Assembly (NCBI GenBank): GCA_017616165.1
Contig: JAFZYR010000017.1
Location: 1-64,000 of the forward strand
Source of the DNA: Treponema sp.
GTDB lineage: Bacteria > Spirochaetota > Spirochaetia > Treponematales > Treponemataceae
Reading direction: 5' to 3'
Length of the DNA stretch: 64,000 nt
Shown: positions 47,401 through 54,946 of the stretch, piece after piece
How the letters are laid out: every line of letters begins with the position of its first letter
Position numbering within the stretch: the stretch's first letter is position 1
Translations under genes and position numbers: made by a program
Notes under the pieces: generated by a model
Seen by the model: only the letters and a program-made list of their open reading frames with translations
The model's database searches: none
Told to the model about the DNA's origin: nothing

Positions 47401-47747
47401 GAAATTGTACCAGTTTGAAGAGTGCTCCATCTCTTCCTGCTACTTCTTTGCAAAATGGTTGCTATAACCAAATGTTCAAAGGTTGCATTAGCTTAGAGTC
47501 TGCTCCAGAACTTAAGGCTCAAATCCTTAAAGATAAATGCTATGAATCCATGTTTTCTGGTTGTGGAAGACTAAATAAAATAAAATGCCTTGCAACAGAC
47601 ATATCTGCAACAGACTGCACAAAAGATTGGCTCAACGGTGTTTCTGCAAATGGTACCTTCACAAAAAAATCATCAATGACAGATTGGACAACTGGTTCTG
47701 CATCCGGCATCCCAGCAGGCTGGACAGTACAAAATGCCTCCAATTAA
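44496..47747 (+). CDS. BspA-like leucine-rich-repeat surface lipoprotein
   Basis: A 1083-residue lipoprotein (lipobox ALFGC, Cys23), an Asn/Thr-rich linker (about 25-55), then three modules. Each opens with a beta segment LPLTLEAIEDG (first is MPLTFQAITAG), continues through YIYGNIMSL, and passes into tandem ~23-residue repeats of the type CYxxMFxGCxxLxxAPxLPA; each closes with CLATDISATDCTxxWL. The repeats are about 2, 10 and 9 in the three modules. Such proteins bind host or microbial surfaces in oral and gut Treponema and Bacteroidetes. The body is AT-rich. AAGGAAGG precedes the ATG, 12 bases after the phase-variable gene, suggesting co-transcription. Confidence 0.85.
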   Translation: MKKHINSIIISVILALAFALFGCNSSINNPEKDKKQNTNTTTNNPATNNPDNPELELELSEMPLTFQAITAGKIILSGKDSFERISIQKGDGLIFDSSDIITVQPGDLIYFYGKKKTDTTSITINLTIECTADFYVYGNVMSLLYYTDFKDKTEIKTKNAFQSLFKNNTHIKNHETLDIILPATTLSEGCYKQMFYGCTGLTRAPELPATTLTTECYDSMFLNCKNLKNIKCLATDISAVDCTRNWIFQVADTGTFTSAQTNSIWRYKDKYSGIPVDWTADPPFAVVNAKELPLTLEAIEDGFIQINNINQFGNVKYKKNNGEITQAGGSIEVSAGDRICFYADGPLTESSNYSDRLSIKCTGFCYIYGNIMSLLYSEDFADKTELPNKKYTFYALFMTNNYIKNCSIDLVLPATSLTEHCYDHLFQQCSGLTIAPELPATTLTTSCYEAMLLGTALVSAPKLPAMTLAQYCYMYMFQGCQSLVIAPELPATTLASNCYSYMFNNCQGLTSAPELPAGKNGEGALAPGCYANMFKNCKSLTSAPELPATSLQNACYSNMFNGCSSLTAAPELPAGKNNNGNLILECYKAMFKDCTSLTIAPELPATTLKSNCYEDMFNGCIGLTSGPDLPAATLESYCYKNMFAGCTSLNNLNCSATNISATDCITGWLPAKTTSIGFVFSDNPSTWTTLPTGWMAEKELPLTLEAIEDGTITITNPSSFTNLKYSKNYGSKQSYTEAGISVIAGDTVFFFATASTNTVTNETTNTCMRINCSSDCYIYGNIMSLVSSSSYSTNKTLSQTNSFYQLFYENKNIKNHPVRELSLPATTLTDSCYKKMFYECTSMTKAPKLPAQTLKSNCYAYMFYNCSDLIDAPALPAMNLEMNCYQCMFTNCTSLEEAPDLPALTMATQCYYSMFTGCTALTKAPVISATKAANYACHQMFSGCKSLVMPPALDTITQLSSYCYNSMFGNCTSLKSAPSLPATSLQNGCYNQMFKGCISLESAPELKAQILKDKCYESMFSGCGRLNKIKCLATDISATDCTKDWLNGVSANGTFTKKSSMTDWTTGSASGIPAGWTVQNASN

Positions 47748-47756
47748 GTATTCCAG

Positions 47757-47779
47757 ATTCCCCGGTCAAGCCGGGGAAT
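47757..47779. repeat. Palindromic element, ATTCCCCGG family
   Basis: ATTCCCCGG, loop TCAAG, CCGGGGAAT: a perfect 9-bp stem between the convergent BspA-like and Rpn genes. It has no T tail, so it is a weak terminator at best. A partial echo GGGGAATGAC follows at 47796. Confidence 0.75.
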
Positions 47780-47807
47780 GACATGGGCGCTAGAGGGGAA
47801 TGACAAA

Positions 47808-48380
47808 TTATTCTTTCTGCTGTTGTTTTTCTGCTGCAACTTCTTCTGCAAGTTCCTGGACTTTCTCTAAGGTAAGACCTTGGGCTTGTGCAATCTGTTC
47901 ATGAGTCCCAAGTCCCATTCGGAGCAAATTCTTTGCAGCTTCAATGGCTTTCTGATGTGTACCTTGTTGTATACCTTGTTGCAATGCTTGGGCGGCACGT
48001 TCATCGCCGTATTCTTCTACAATTTTACTAGCCATTTGTACCCCCGTTTCATCCTGTTTATAAAATCTTACCTTTTCGGCAAGTTCAGTGTAATACATTT
48101 CGTCGGCATTCGGGGTTGAAAAGTCGTGCATAAGTTTTCCAAGTGCATCTTCACCCTTGTATTCACCGTTGACGTACATTATATTACAACCGTCATCAAA
48201 AAGCAAAGGATTTCCTTCTTCATCATTAACGTTTAGTATTTTTCGAACAAAATAAATTGGATCATCTTTGCCATATAAATCATGCTCAAGAATAAAGATT
48301 ATGTAAAGATTAGGAAGCTTATCAAAATCTTCCTGCTTCTTAAGCGTGTGATCAATGTTTTTAAAAACTGTTTCTTCCAT
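47808..48380 (-). CDS. Rpn-family protein lacking the N-terminal nuclease half
   Basis: A 190-residue protein: MEETVFKN, then directly the segment normally found after the catalytic core (FDKLPNLYIIFILEHDLYGK, DGCNIMYVNGEYKGEDALGKLMHDF, MYYTELAEKVRFYKQ), a short Gln-rich QQGIQQG tract, and the C-terminal helix pair THEQIAQAQGLTLEKVQELAEE. About 100 N-terminal residues with the first catalytic acids are absent, yet the ribosome-binding site (AGGAGG) and start are good. It could be a decayed gene or an independent C-terminal product like the short RpnS form made from some rpn genes. It lies head-on to the BspA-like gene. Confidence 0.75.
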   Translation of the reverse strand: MEETVFKNIDHTLKKQEDFDKLPNLYIIFILEHDLYGKDDPIYFVRKILNVNDEEGNPLLFDDGCNIMYVNGEYKGEDALGKLMHDFSTPNADEMYYTELAEKVRFYKQDETGVQMASKIVEEYGDERAAQALQQGIQQGTHQKAIEAAKNLLRMGLGTHEQIAQAQGLTLEKVQELAEEVAAEKQQQKE

Positions 48381-48404
48381 AAAAACCTCCTGTGTAATTA
48401 AAAT

Positions 48405-48475
48405 TTCTATACTATAGTTAACAAAAAAATTTACGAAACTAGGAAGTAAATTTTGAAAAAATCGTAAAAAAGTTG
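48405..48475 (-). promoter_or_regulatory. Conserved Rpn upstream region with AAATTTAC palindrome (copy 2)
   Basis: It matches 42812-42880: the shared TACTATAGTTAAC block, then AAATTTAC (48427-48434) / GTAAATTT (48446-48453). Confidence 0.5.
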
Positions 48476-48520
48476 GAAAATTCTTTAAAAAACTCTCATA
48501 ATCAATTATAATTATCTATT

Positions 48521-49141
48521 ATGATAAAAGAATTTCTTGAATACGAAACTGTGCGGAACAATGCGCTCAAGCTTGCTAATAAGATTTATAAGGACGGGTT
48601 TATTCCCGATGTTATTTACTGCTCGCTGCGGGGTGGGGCTTATATGGCTAACATCATCAGTGAGTATTTTAAAATTATAAGCAAGGTTAAGAAATTTCAT
48701 CCTGTTTTGTATGCCGGAGTTGTTGCGCGCTCTTATTCGGATGTGGCACAGCATACCAAGGTATTTATTGACGGCTGGACATACCCGCCTGAAAATCTGC
48801 GTCCGGGAGATAAAATCCTGCTTGTAGATGATATTTTTGATTCGGGCCGCACTATCAACTGTCTTGTAGAAACTCTTATGAACAGCCGTGGTATTCCTCG
48901 CGAAGACATTAAGGTTGTTGTTCATGATTATAAATATTTTACCTATTACAAAGAGCAGCTTCCTATTCAGCCTGACTACTACTGCCGCAAGTTTGAAATT
49001 AATTCTCCCGACGAAAACCGCTGGATTCACTATATGAGTCACGAGCTTGTTGGACTTAGCAAAAAAGAGCTGGAGGAATACTACTTTAAAGATGACCCTG
49101 AGCTCATAGAGGTGCTGGATCCGTATCTTGGAGACAAATAA
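48521..49141 (+). CDS. Phosphoribosyltransferase-domain protein
   Basis: A 206-residue type I PRTase: ILLVDDIFDSGRT (99-111) is the PRPP-binding loop and CSLRGGAYMA (34-43) the pyrophosphate loop. It resembles hypoxanthine/xanthine phosphoribosyltransferases, so purine salvage is plausible, but the hood region that sets specificity is not diagnostic. TATAAT (48507-48512) is eight bases before the ATG and no Shine-Dalgarno is seen. The exported protein gene follows after nine bases. Confidence 0.82.
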   Translation: MIKEFLEYETVRNNALKLANKIYKDGFIPDVIYCSLRGGAYMANIISEYFKIISKVKKFHPVLYAGVVARSYSDVAQHTKVFIDGWTYPPENLRPGDKILLVDDIFDSGRTINCLVETLMNSRGIPREDIKVVVHDYKYFTYYKEQLPIQPDYYCRKFEINSPDENRWIHYMSHELVGLSKKELEEYYFKDDPELIEVLDPYLGDK

Positions 49142-49150
49142 AACCGCCAG

Positions 49151-51268
49151 ATGAAAAAGCTGATTTTCCTTTTGATTTTTGCAGTTTCCTCATTTACGCT
49201 TTTTGCTCAGATAAAGGTTTTGAGTCCTATCGAAGGAACCTTTTCTAACCGTCAGATGCTTGTTATAGACACAGAAGATCAGGCTGCCGGCGACTATTAC
49301 TATTCCTTAAACGGAAGCGACCCGGAAGCCTTTGGATTTGCCTATGACGGCCCCGTTCTTATAGATTTGGACGGACCTGTGGAGCTTAGGATAGCGCGCG
49401 CTGGAAAAACAAAATCAGAAACAACTATAAAATATACGGTTTTGCCGGATGGAGCCTATACAGCCACTTACGCATCATTTGTTGCCTCTTTTTTTGATAC
49501 AGGAATTTTAAATTATACTTCGGGTTCAATCCTTTCAATTCCACAGGAGCTCAAATACAGCTTTGGACTTCCTCCGGATTCTTTTTTGCAGGGAAGGGAC
49601 CTTTCTATTGATGCGGCTTCTGTCTTAACACGTTATATTCCCTGTACACTGCTTGATGAATCAACCGGAAGACGCTGGCGCTTTATTGTAAGAACCCTTC
49701 CTCAGACAGCCGGTGTCTACAGCCGCCGCGATGTTCCTTTTGTTATTACCGACTGGAATACAATTACTTTTACCAACGACAATTACATTTATAAAATAGA
49801 TTCGGAATACTGGTCGCTGCCAAAAAATAGTATAAAGCTGGACCGTTCCGTTAGCCACATGATCCGCTGGCAGAGCATAGATTACGCCGAAGGAAATCCT
49901 ATAGACTTTTTTGTTCTTCCTCCAGAGCCTGTGCTTAATCAGACAACCAATGCCGACGGCAGCCTTCATTTTACACTGGAAGGCGATTCTGCCTATTCCA
50001 TGAGCATTCTTTCTTCATCTCAAACTGAATATCACGAGCTTTTTACAGAGCTTGGTGCCGACACCTTCTATGGCGATAATGTTTCCGGGACACTTGATAT
50101 AGGCTTTTTTGCAGGAGCAGTGTATCAGGGTTATGTGCAGATTCCTTATTCAATAAATAAAAGGCCGCCTTCTACACCTTTGATCAGTTCTTCGGCTGCT
50201 TCGTTCTATTCACGTGAGCCGGTTAGTCTTACAATTCAGGGAGAAAACTACAGCGAGCTTTATTATGCCGTAAGTGAACCTTATACAATTACCTCTGCCT
50301 CCGAAACCTATTCTGCAAATTCTGATTTGTTTAATTCTGTACGCACAGATAATTTTATAAAGGCAGCTTCAAACACTATTTCTCTTGAACTCAAGCCGGA
50401 AGGAAGCGGCGCGGTATATTTTAAGGTTGCAGCTTATTCTCAAAACGGCGGAAATAACGGACCTGTGAGTGAATACTCTGTAATAATTGATCAGTATAAT
50501 TATTATTATAATTCAATAGCCGATGCTTCTATTGCAGACGGAACTTCGCTGCGTCCTTATGCAAGCTTTGAGCAGTGTCTTGAAGAAATTAATAAAGGCC
50601 GTTATGCATGCCTTAGGGTAAAGGGTACGGTAAAAGTTCCTGCCGGAACTCACTACATTCTTTCTAACTGTGTTTTTGTAAACGAAGAAAACGCTGCCTT
50701 TGAATTTGAAAAGGGTGCTTCTATTGTTGTAAAAAATTCAAATGTTTCCTTTCAGAACTTTACAATTTCTTCTGTTGTCGAAAATGCGCTGTATTCATCC
50801 GGAGCTGCGGCACAGGGGCTTATTCCATACTTTAAGCTTGAAGATTCTGTGCTTGATATAGATTCCTGCCAGATTTCTGCCTTGTTTGACAAGGACGGAC
50901 TTTTTGCCGAAGCCGTTCGTTCTTCTGTAAACATAAACGGAACAATTGCTTCTGTTTCGGCTTCTTCTTATACCTCGTTTATTTCGGGAATTAAATCAAA
51001 GGTAAATATTCAGAACTCTTCCATCAATTTAACAAGCGAGACCTGTGTTACACTTTCCTTGAATCAGGGTGATATAAACCTTGTGAACAATTCGTTTAAG
51101 GTTTCTGGCAGCAAGGGACGCATTGCAGAGCTGTTTAATGTAACTGGTATTGCACGTTCCAATTCGTTTAAGTCTGCACTCAAGTCTTCTTCAAATACAG
51201 CGGCTGTCTATACAGATAAAAACTGCTTGGTAACACAGGAAAAAAATGATACTAACGGTTGGTTTTGA
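49151..51268 (+). CDS. Exported protein with chitobiase-like and beta-helix regions
   Basis: A 705-residue protein with a signal peptide (KKLIFLLIFAVSSFTLFAQ). Residues about 25-95 look like a chitobiase/beta-hexosaminidase C-terminal-type module (FSNRQMLVIDTED, YYSLNGSDPEAFG, GPVELRIARAG). The C-terminal ~240 residues (from TSLRPYASFEQCLEEI) have a right-handed beta-helix look with repeated short hydrophobic strands and Asn ladders (VKNSNVSFQNFTI). Function unknown; surface or periplasmic carbohydrate interaction is a guess. Its last 23 bases overlap rnhB. Confidence 0.65.
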   Translation: MKKLIFLLIFAVSSFTLFAQIKVLSPIEGTFSNRQMLVIDTEDQAAGDYYYSLNGSDPEAFGFAYDGPVLIDLDGPVELRIARAGKTKSETTIKYTVLPDGAYTATYASFVASFFDTGILNYTSGSILSIPQELKYSFGLPPDSFLQGRDLSIDAASVLTRYIPCTLLDESTGRRWRFIVRTLPQTAGVYSRRDVPFVITDWNTITFTNDNYIYKIDSEYWSLPKNSIKLDRSVSHMIRWQSIDYAEGNPIDFFVLPPEPVLNQTTNADGSLHFTLEGDSAYSMSILSSSQTEYHELFTELGADTFYGDNVSGTLDIGFFAGAVYQGYVQIPYSINKRPPSTPLISSSAASFYSREPVSLTIQGENYSELYYAVSEPYTITSASETYSANSDLFNSVRTDNFIKAASNTISLELKPEGSGAVYFKVAAYSQNGGNNGPVSEYSVIIDQYNYYYNSIADASIADGTSLRPYASFEQCLEEINKGRYACLRVKGTVKVPAGTHYILSNCVFVNEENAAFEFEKGASIVVKNSNVSFQNFTISSVVENALYSSGAAAQGLIPYFKLEDSVLDIDSCQISALFDKDGLFAEAVRSSVNINGTIASVSASSYTSFISGIKSKVNIQNSSINLTSETCVTLSLNQGDINLVNNSFKVSGSKGRIAELFNVTGIARSNSFKSALKSSSNTAAVYTDKNCLVTQEKNDTNGWF

Positions 51269-51857
51269 TGAAGCGGGCAGGGGGCCTTTAGCAGGTCCTG
51301 TCTGTGCCGGTGCCGTAATTCTGCCGCCTGATTTTCCTATTGAAATACTCAATGATTCTAAAAAGCTTTCTGAAAAAAAGCGCCTTGCCGCCGAAGAAGT
51401 GATTAAGCAGCGTGCGTTCTGGGGCATTGGTCTTGTTGATCATAAAACAATTGATGAAATAAATATTCTACAGGCGAGTATGCTGGCCATGCGTCTTGCC
51501 TGGGAAGACCTTCAAAAGCGTTTTGGCACCGGGACCCTGAATGAATGCACGGGGTCCCTGAGGCTCTCGAAGGGCCCGCAATCTATAACCGGCATAACCG
51601 GCATAACCGACGGCACCCGTTGTCCTGATGTTCCCTTTGAATGCCACTGTGAACCCAAGGCAGATGGAAAATACCCGTGCGTAATGGCTGCCAGTATTAT
51701 TGCCAAAAACTGCCGGGACCGCATAATGATAGAAATGGATAAAAAATATCCCGGTTATGGCTACGCGGTCCACAAGGGATACCCCACAAAAGCCCACCGG
51801 GAAATATGTCATAAACTCGGTCCATCCCCAATCCAGAGGATGTCATTTAAGTATTAG
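51246..51857 (+). CDS. rnhB: Ribonuclease HII with a repeat-encoded insertion
   Basis: A 203-residue RNase HII, removing RNA from RNA-DNA hybrids. The four metal-binding acids are present: D8 and E9 in GFDEAGRGPLAGPV, D122 in TDGTRCP and D140 in KADGKYP; ASIIAK and YGYAVHKGYPT are also conserved. Between residues about 98 and 121, where the family goes straight into a short strand, the protein has TGSLRLSKGP, encoded by a dispersed palindromic element (51553-51575), then a TGITGI duplication. The insertion lies next to but not in the active site, so the enzyme may still work. AGGA precedes the ATG. Confidence 0.93.
   Translation: MILTVGFDEAGRGPLAGPVCAGAVILPPDFPIEILNDSKKLSEKKRLAAEEVIKQRAFWGIGLVDHKTIDEINILQASMLAMRLAWEDLQKRFGTGTLNECTGSLRLSKGPQSITGITGITDGTRCPDVPFECHCEPKADGKYPCVMAASIIAKNCRDRIMIEMDKKYPGYGYAVHKGYPTKAHREICHKLGPSPIQRMSFKY
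51553..51575. repeat. Palindromic element, GAGGCTCTCGAA family, inside rnhB
   Basis: Same core CCCTGAGGCTCTCGAAGGG as 16508 and 58487, but read in a different frame (SLRLSKG here, VPEALEG there). Confidence 0.85.
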
Positions 51858-51864
51858 TCTGAAA

Positions 51865-51912
51865 CGTCATTGCGAGGACCCAGAGCGTAGCGAAGGGGAC
51901 GTGGCAATCCAT
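51865..51912. repeat. Dispersed palindromic repeat, CATTGCGAG family (copy 7)
   Basis: CGTCATTGCGAGGACCC...GACGTGGCAATCCAT, a single unit between rnhB and the convergent PUR-domain gene. Confidence 0.85.
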
Positions 51913-51914
51913 AC

Positions 51915-52340
51915 TTATGATTCTGTTACCTTTTTGCTAACTACGTGAATTCTTCCAGTGCGCTTAATTCCGTCGTCAACCTTTTCTGATGTCTTGTCGC
52001 TTTTTACACGATAAATCTTTTTGCCGCTTGAATTGCCCTTTGCATACATTGCATCCTTTGCAGCGCGCTTTTCTCGGGCAGCCTTCTGGCGTGCTTTGCG
52101 GTCCTTTTCAATAAAATCAAGGGACTTTTCCATTCCCTGAAGGAATTTCTGCATATCCTCTGAAAAAACTGCAATCTGATGTCTGTCTGTTTCTGCACCA
52201 TCACGATTTTTGCTTTCTACAATCTGCAGAAAAACATCACCGGTGCGATTTTCCTTTACATTAAAAAAATATGAACGATTATCTAAATGAATCTGTGTAG
52301 TAAAAAGTTCGCCGCGTGCTCCCATTTTTTGTGCCCCCAT
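51915..52340 (-). CDS. PUR-domain nucleic-acid-binding protein (BpuR-like, DUF3276)
   Basis: A 141-residue protein. GARGELFTT, RSYFFNVKENRTGDVFLQIVE and DRHQIAVFSEDMQKFLQGM match the single PUR-alpha repeat of the DUF3276 family, whose Borrelia member BpuR binds DNA and RNA. The C-terminal ~60 residues form a highly basic tail (KDRKARQKAAREKRAAK) not found in BpuR and probably adding nucleic-acid affinity. The start may be ATG 52340 (MGAQK) or ATG 52325 (MGARGEL, aligning with BpuR); neither has a strong Shine-Dalgarno. It is divergent from tmk. Confidence 0.83.
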   Translation of the reverse strand: MGAQKMGARGELFTTQIHLDNRSYFFNVKENRTGDVFLQIVESKNRDGAETDRHQIAVFSEDMQKFLQGMEKSLDFIEKDRKARQKAAREKRAAKDAMYAKGNSSGKKIYRVKSDKTSEKVDDGIKRTGRIHVVSKKVTES

Positions 52341-52397
52341 TAAAACTATGAGAACAATATCATAGAAATTAAGAAAAATCAATGTTATAATGTATTC

Positions 52398-53012
52398 ATG
52401 GTTTTAAAGAATTTTGTTGTTTTTGAAGGAATAGATGGGGCTGGAACCAGTACTCAGATTAAAAAACTGGTAGAAGCTGCTCCACAAAAATATATTGCTA
52501 CTGCTGAGCCTACAACAGGTGAAACCGGCAGATTTTTGCGCAGAATGCTGTCGGGTGAATTTTATGTTGATGAAAAAACAAACGCCTATCTTTTTGCCGC
52601 CGACCGCTGTGAGCACATTTTTGGAAAGGGCGGTGTAAAGGAGCTTTGTGATTCGGGAAAAATTGTTGTAAGCGACCGTTATTTCTTTTCGAGCCTTGCA
52701 TATCAGTCAGTTTCCTGCGGCTTAGAGCTTCCCATGCTGCTCAATTCTCCTTTTCCACTACCGGAATATCTGTTTTTCTTTGAAATAAATCCTGAAATTT
52801 CGCTGGCTCGCGTAAATAACCGTAACGGCCACAAAGAAATTTACGAAACCCTGGAAAAACAGAAAAAGATTGCTGCTCTCTATGAAAAAGTAATTTCCAT
52901 GTACGAATTCGACTCTAGTTTACGCGGGGAAATGAAGATTATCCGCCTTGACGCTACTAAATCCATAAAAGAAATATCAGAAGAGATTCGTTCTTCATTG
53001 CGAGAAAACTAA
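52398..53012 (+). CDS. tmk: Thymidylate kinase
   Basis: A 204-residue dTMP kinase: P-loop FEGIDGAGTSTQ, AEPTTGETGRFLRRML, and SDRYFFSSLAYQ with the DR(Y) motif. It makes dTDP from dTMP. TATAAT (52386-52391) lies six bases before the ATG without a ribosome-binding site. The last codons (SLREN) and stop are part of a palindromic repeat that is tandemly duplicated downstream, so the original C-terminus may have been replaced. Confidence 0.9.
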   Translation: MVLKNFVVFEGIDGAGTSTQIKKLVEAAPQKYIATAEPTTGETGRFLRRMLSGEFYVDEKTNAYLFAADRCEHIFGKGGVKELCDSGKIVVSDRYFFSSLAYQSVSCGLELPMLLNSPFPLPEYLFFFEINPEISLARVNNRNGHKEIYETLEKQKKIAALYEKVISMYEFDSSLRGEMKIIRLDATKSIKEISEEIRSSLREN

Positions 53013-53121
53013 TTTGTCATTGCGAGCGTAGCCTTGTCATTGCGAGAAAACTAATTTGTCATTGCGAGCGTAGCGCGGCAATCCACAATTAGATTGCCAC
53101 GCCTTCGGCTCGCAATGACGA
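52995..53121. repeat. Dispersed palindromic repeat, CATTGCGAG family (copy 8) with 42-bp tandem duplication
   Basis: The block starting TCATTGCGAGAAAACTAA at 52995 recurs at 53037 (38 identical bases, 42-bp period), then CGCGGCAATCCAC and an inverted unit AGATTGCCACG...CTCGCAATGACG ending at 53121. The first copy encodes the end of tmk. Confidence 0.9.
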
Positions 53122-53166
53122 GTAAAAAAATGTAAATTCTACTTTTATTCTTCCGATAATCATATT

Positions 53167-53781
53167 GTGAAAAAGCTCATTTTATTTTTAGTTTTTGCCA
53201 GCGTATTTTTTACTCTTCCTCTTACTCCTGCTAATGCATATATGGTCAAGTACAAGGAGGACTGGTACAAGCTTTTCCATGTTCACTATCAGCAGTATCC
53301 CGATGACTGCATCGAAAACATCTACTGGCTCGAAAAGGCTGCTCAGGCAGATTTTTGCAATCCTCAGTATGTAGATTTTAAGATTGAAACAGAAAAGCAG
53401 TGGGAAAAATACCGTTACCTTTTTCAGCTGCATATAAACTTAAAGCTTATTGAACAGCATCTGCGTCTTGGAAGAACCTACGACAAAAAATGCATATATT
53501 TTTATGACGCTCCATGGAAGGATGAATATTTACGAAACATGGAAAAAGCGTTATCTTGTTACAAGGCTGGCCTGTATTACTGGCAGGAAGCTAAGGTGTG
53601 GTGCGAAAAGGCAAATGCACCTTCCTTCAATTTTCTTTTTATTACCGACAAGCAGGATTGGGAAGATGAACGCGAACGTATGACAACCGGCGAGCTGGAC
53701 TACGAACGCATGCTTACCCGCGAAATTGAACGTCTTGAAAAGAACATTGAAGAGCTTAATAGCATGGACAAGACATATTAA
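53167..53781 (+). CDS. Exported helical protein, unknown function
   Basis: A 204-residue protein starting with GTG (signal peptide KKLILFLVFASVFFTLPLTPANA). The mature part is rich in Trp, Tyr and charged residues with predicted long helices (WYKLFHVHYQQYPDDCIENIYWLEKAA; LRLGRTYDKK; a Glu-rich coiled end). It looks like a periplasmic structural or scaffold protein, but I do not recognise the family. GATAAT lies six bases before the GTG and there is no Shine-Dalgarno. The cysteine desulfurase gene starts one base after its stop, implying coupling. Confidence 0.65.
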   Translation: MKKLILFLVFASVFFTLPLTPANAYMVKYKEDWYKLFHVHYQQYPDDCIENIYWLEKAAQADFCNPQYVDFKIETEKQWEKYRYLFQLHINLKLIEQHLRLGRTYDKKCIYFYDAPWKDEYLRNMEKALSCYKAGLYYWQEAKVWCEKANAPSFNFLFITDKQDWEDERERMTTGELDYERMLTREIERLEKNIEELNSMDKTY

Positions 53782-53782
53782 A

Positions 53783-54946
53783 ATGAACGATTCAGAAAAC
53801 AATTATAAGACACATTATTTTGACTGGGCTGCAACAAGTCCGGCAGACGAAGATATTTTAAAGCAGGCAGTTGAGCTTACCTTAAAGGACTGGGGCAATC
53901 CTTCGAGCACACATCAGGTTGGAAAAAATGCCCGTACTCTGCTTGAACAGGCCCGCGACCGTGCAGCCAAAGCACTTGGAGTTCCTTCCTCTACAGTTTA
54001 TTTTACCAGCGGCGGAACCGAAAGCGACCAGATTCCGTTATTGGCACAGCTTTGTAAGCCTGCAAAAGGCACTGTACTCATAAGCTCAATCGAGCATCCT
54101 GCTGTGCGTGAACAAGCTCTTGCCCTTAAAAGCTGCGGCTGGAAGGTTGAACAGCTTGATGCAGATAAAAACGGAATTATCACACCACAGACAGTTATAG
54201 ACTCCCTTACTTCTGATACAACCTTAGTCTGCATAATGGCAGTTAATAACGAAACAGGCGTAATTCAGCCAATCTACGAAATTGCAGATGCAATTACAAA
54301 GTGGAGTGCAGGTAAGCGTAAGCCTAAGTTCCACGTTGACTGTGTTCAGGCTGCAGGAAAAATCCAGCTGAATCTGGCACATCCTGGAATTGACAGTGCT
54401 GCCTTGAGCTCCCACAAAATCTGCGGTCCTCGTGGAATTGGAATACTTTACATGAAAGACCAGATTGACGTCTTTTTGCGTGGTGGTGGTCAGGAAAAAG
54501 GAATACGCAGTGGTACAGAAAACGTTCTTGGAGCTGTTGCTTTTTCTCTTGCCCTCGAACGCTATTACAATAAAGAAAAGCCTGAACTTGTGGAGGCATC
54601 TGCCAAGTTTGTCGAAGCTTTGTCAAAGCTTAAAGGCTGCACAATTGTGCCACCAGGACGCCTTCAGAATCCGGAACTCTTTTCACCATATGTAGTTCAA
54701 GCATCTTTTGACCATATCCCCGGCAACGTAATGCTTCGTGCTCTGGACTCAAAAGGCTTTTATATTTCAACAGGAAGCGCCTGTTCTTCAAAGAAAAACA
54801 AACGCCCCGTCTTAGAAGCCATGCACATAACCCCACAAATCAGCGAAAACGCTGTCCGCTTTAGCTTTGGCCCCCACACCACCGCTCAGGCAATTGATGA
54901 GCTTTTTGACGCTGTATCAAAAGTGAATAGTCAATTCAATAAATAG
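53783..54946 (+). CDS. Cysteine desulfurase (NifS/IscS family)
   Basis: A 387-residue class V aminotransferase-fold PLP enzyme that takes sulfur from cysteine for Fe-S clusters or tRNA thiolation. Visible: HYFDWAATSPA, GNPSSTHQVG, FTSGGTESD, the PLP lysine in SSHKICGPRG, GGGQEKGIRSGTEN and the catalytic Cys in STGSACSSK. No iscU or regulator is adjacent. The ATG at 53783 follows the previous stop by one base; no clear ribosome-binding site, so translation is probably coupled. A repeat begins at the base after the stop. Confidence 0.9.
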   Translation: MNDSENNYKTHYFDWAATSPADEDILKQAVELTLKDWGNPSSTHQVGKNARTLLEQARDRAAKALGVPSSTVYFTSGGTESDQIPLLAQLCKPAKGTVLISSIEHPAVREQALALKSCGWKVEQLDADKNGIITPQTVIDSLTSDTTLVCIMAVNNETGVIQPIYEIADAITKWSAGKRKPKFHVDCVQAAGKIQLNLAHPGIDSAALSSHKICGPRGIGILYMKDQIDVFLRGGGQEKGIRSGTENVLGAVAFSLALERYYNKEKPELVEASAKFVEALSKLKGCTIVPPGRLQNPELFSPYVVQASFDHIPGNVMLRALDSKGFYISTGSACSSKKNKRPVLEAMHITPQISENAVRFSFGPHTTAQAIDELFDAVSKVNSQFNK

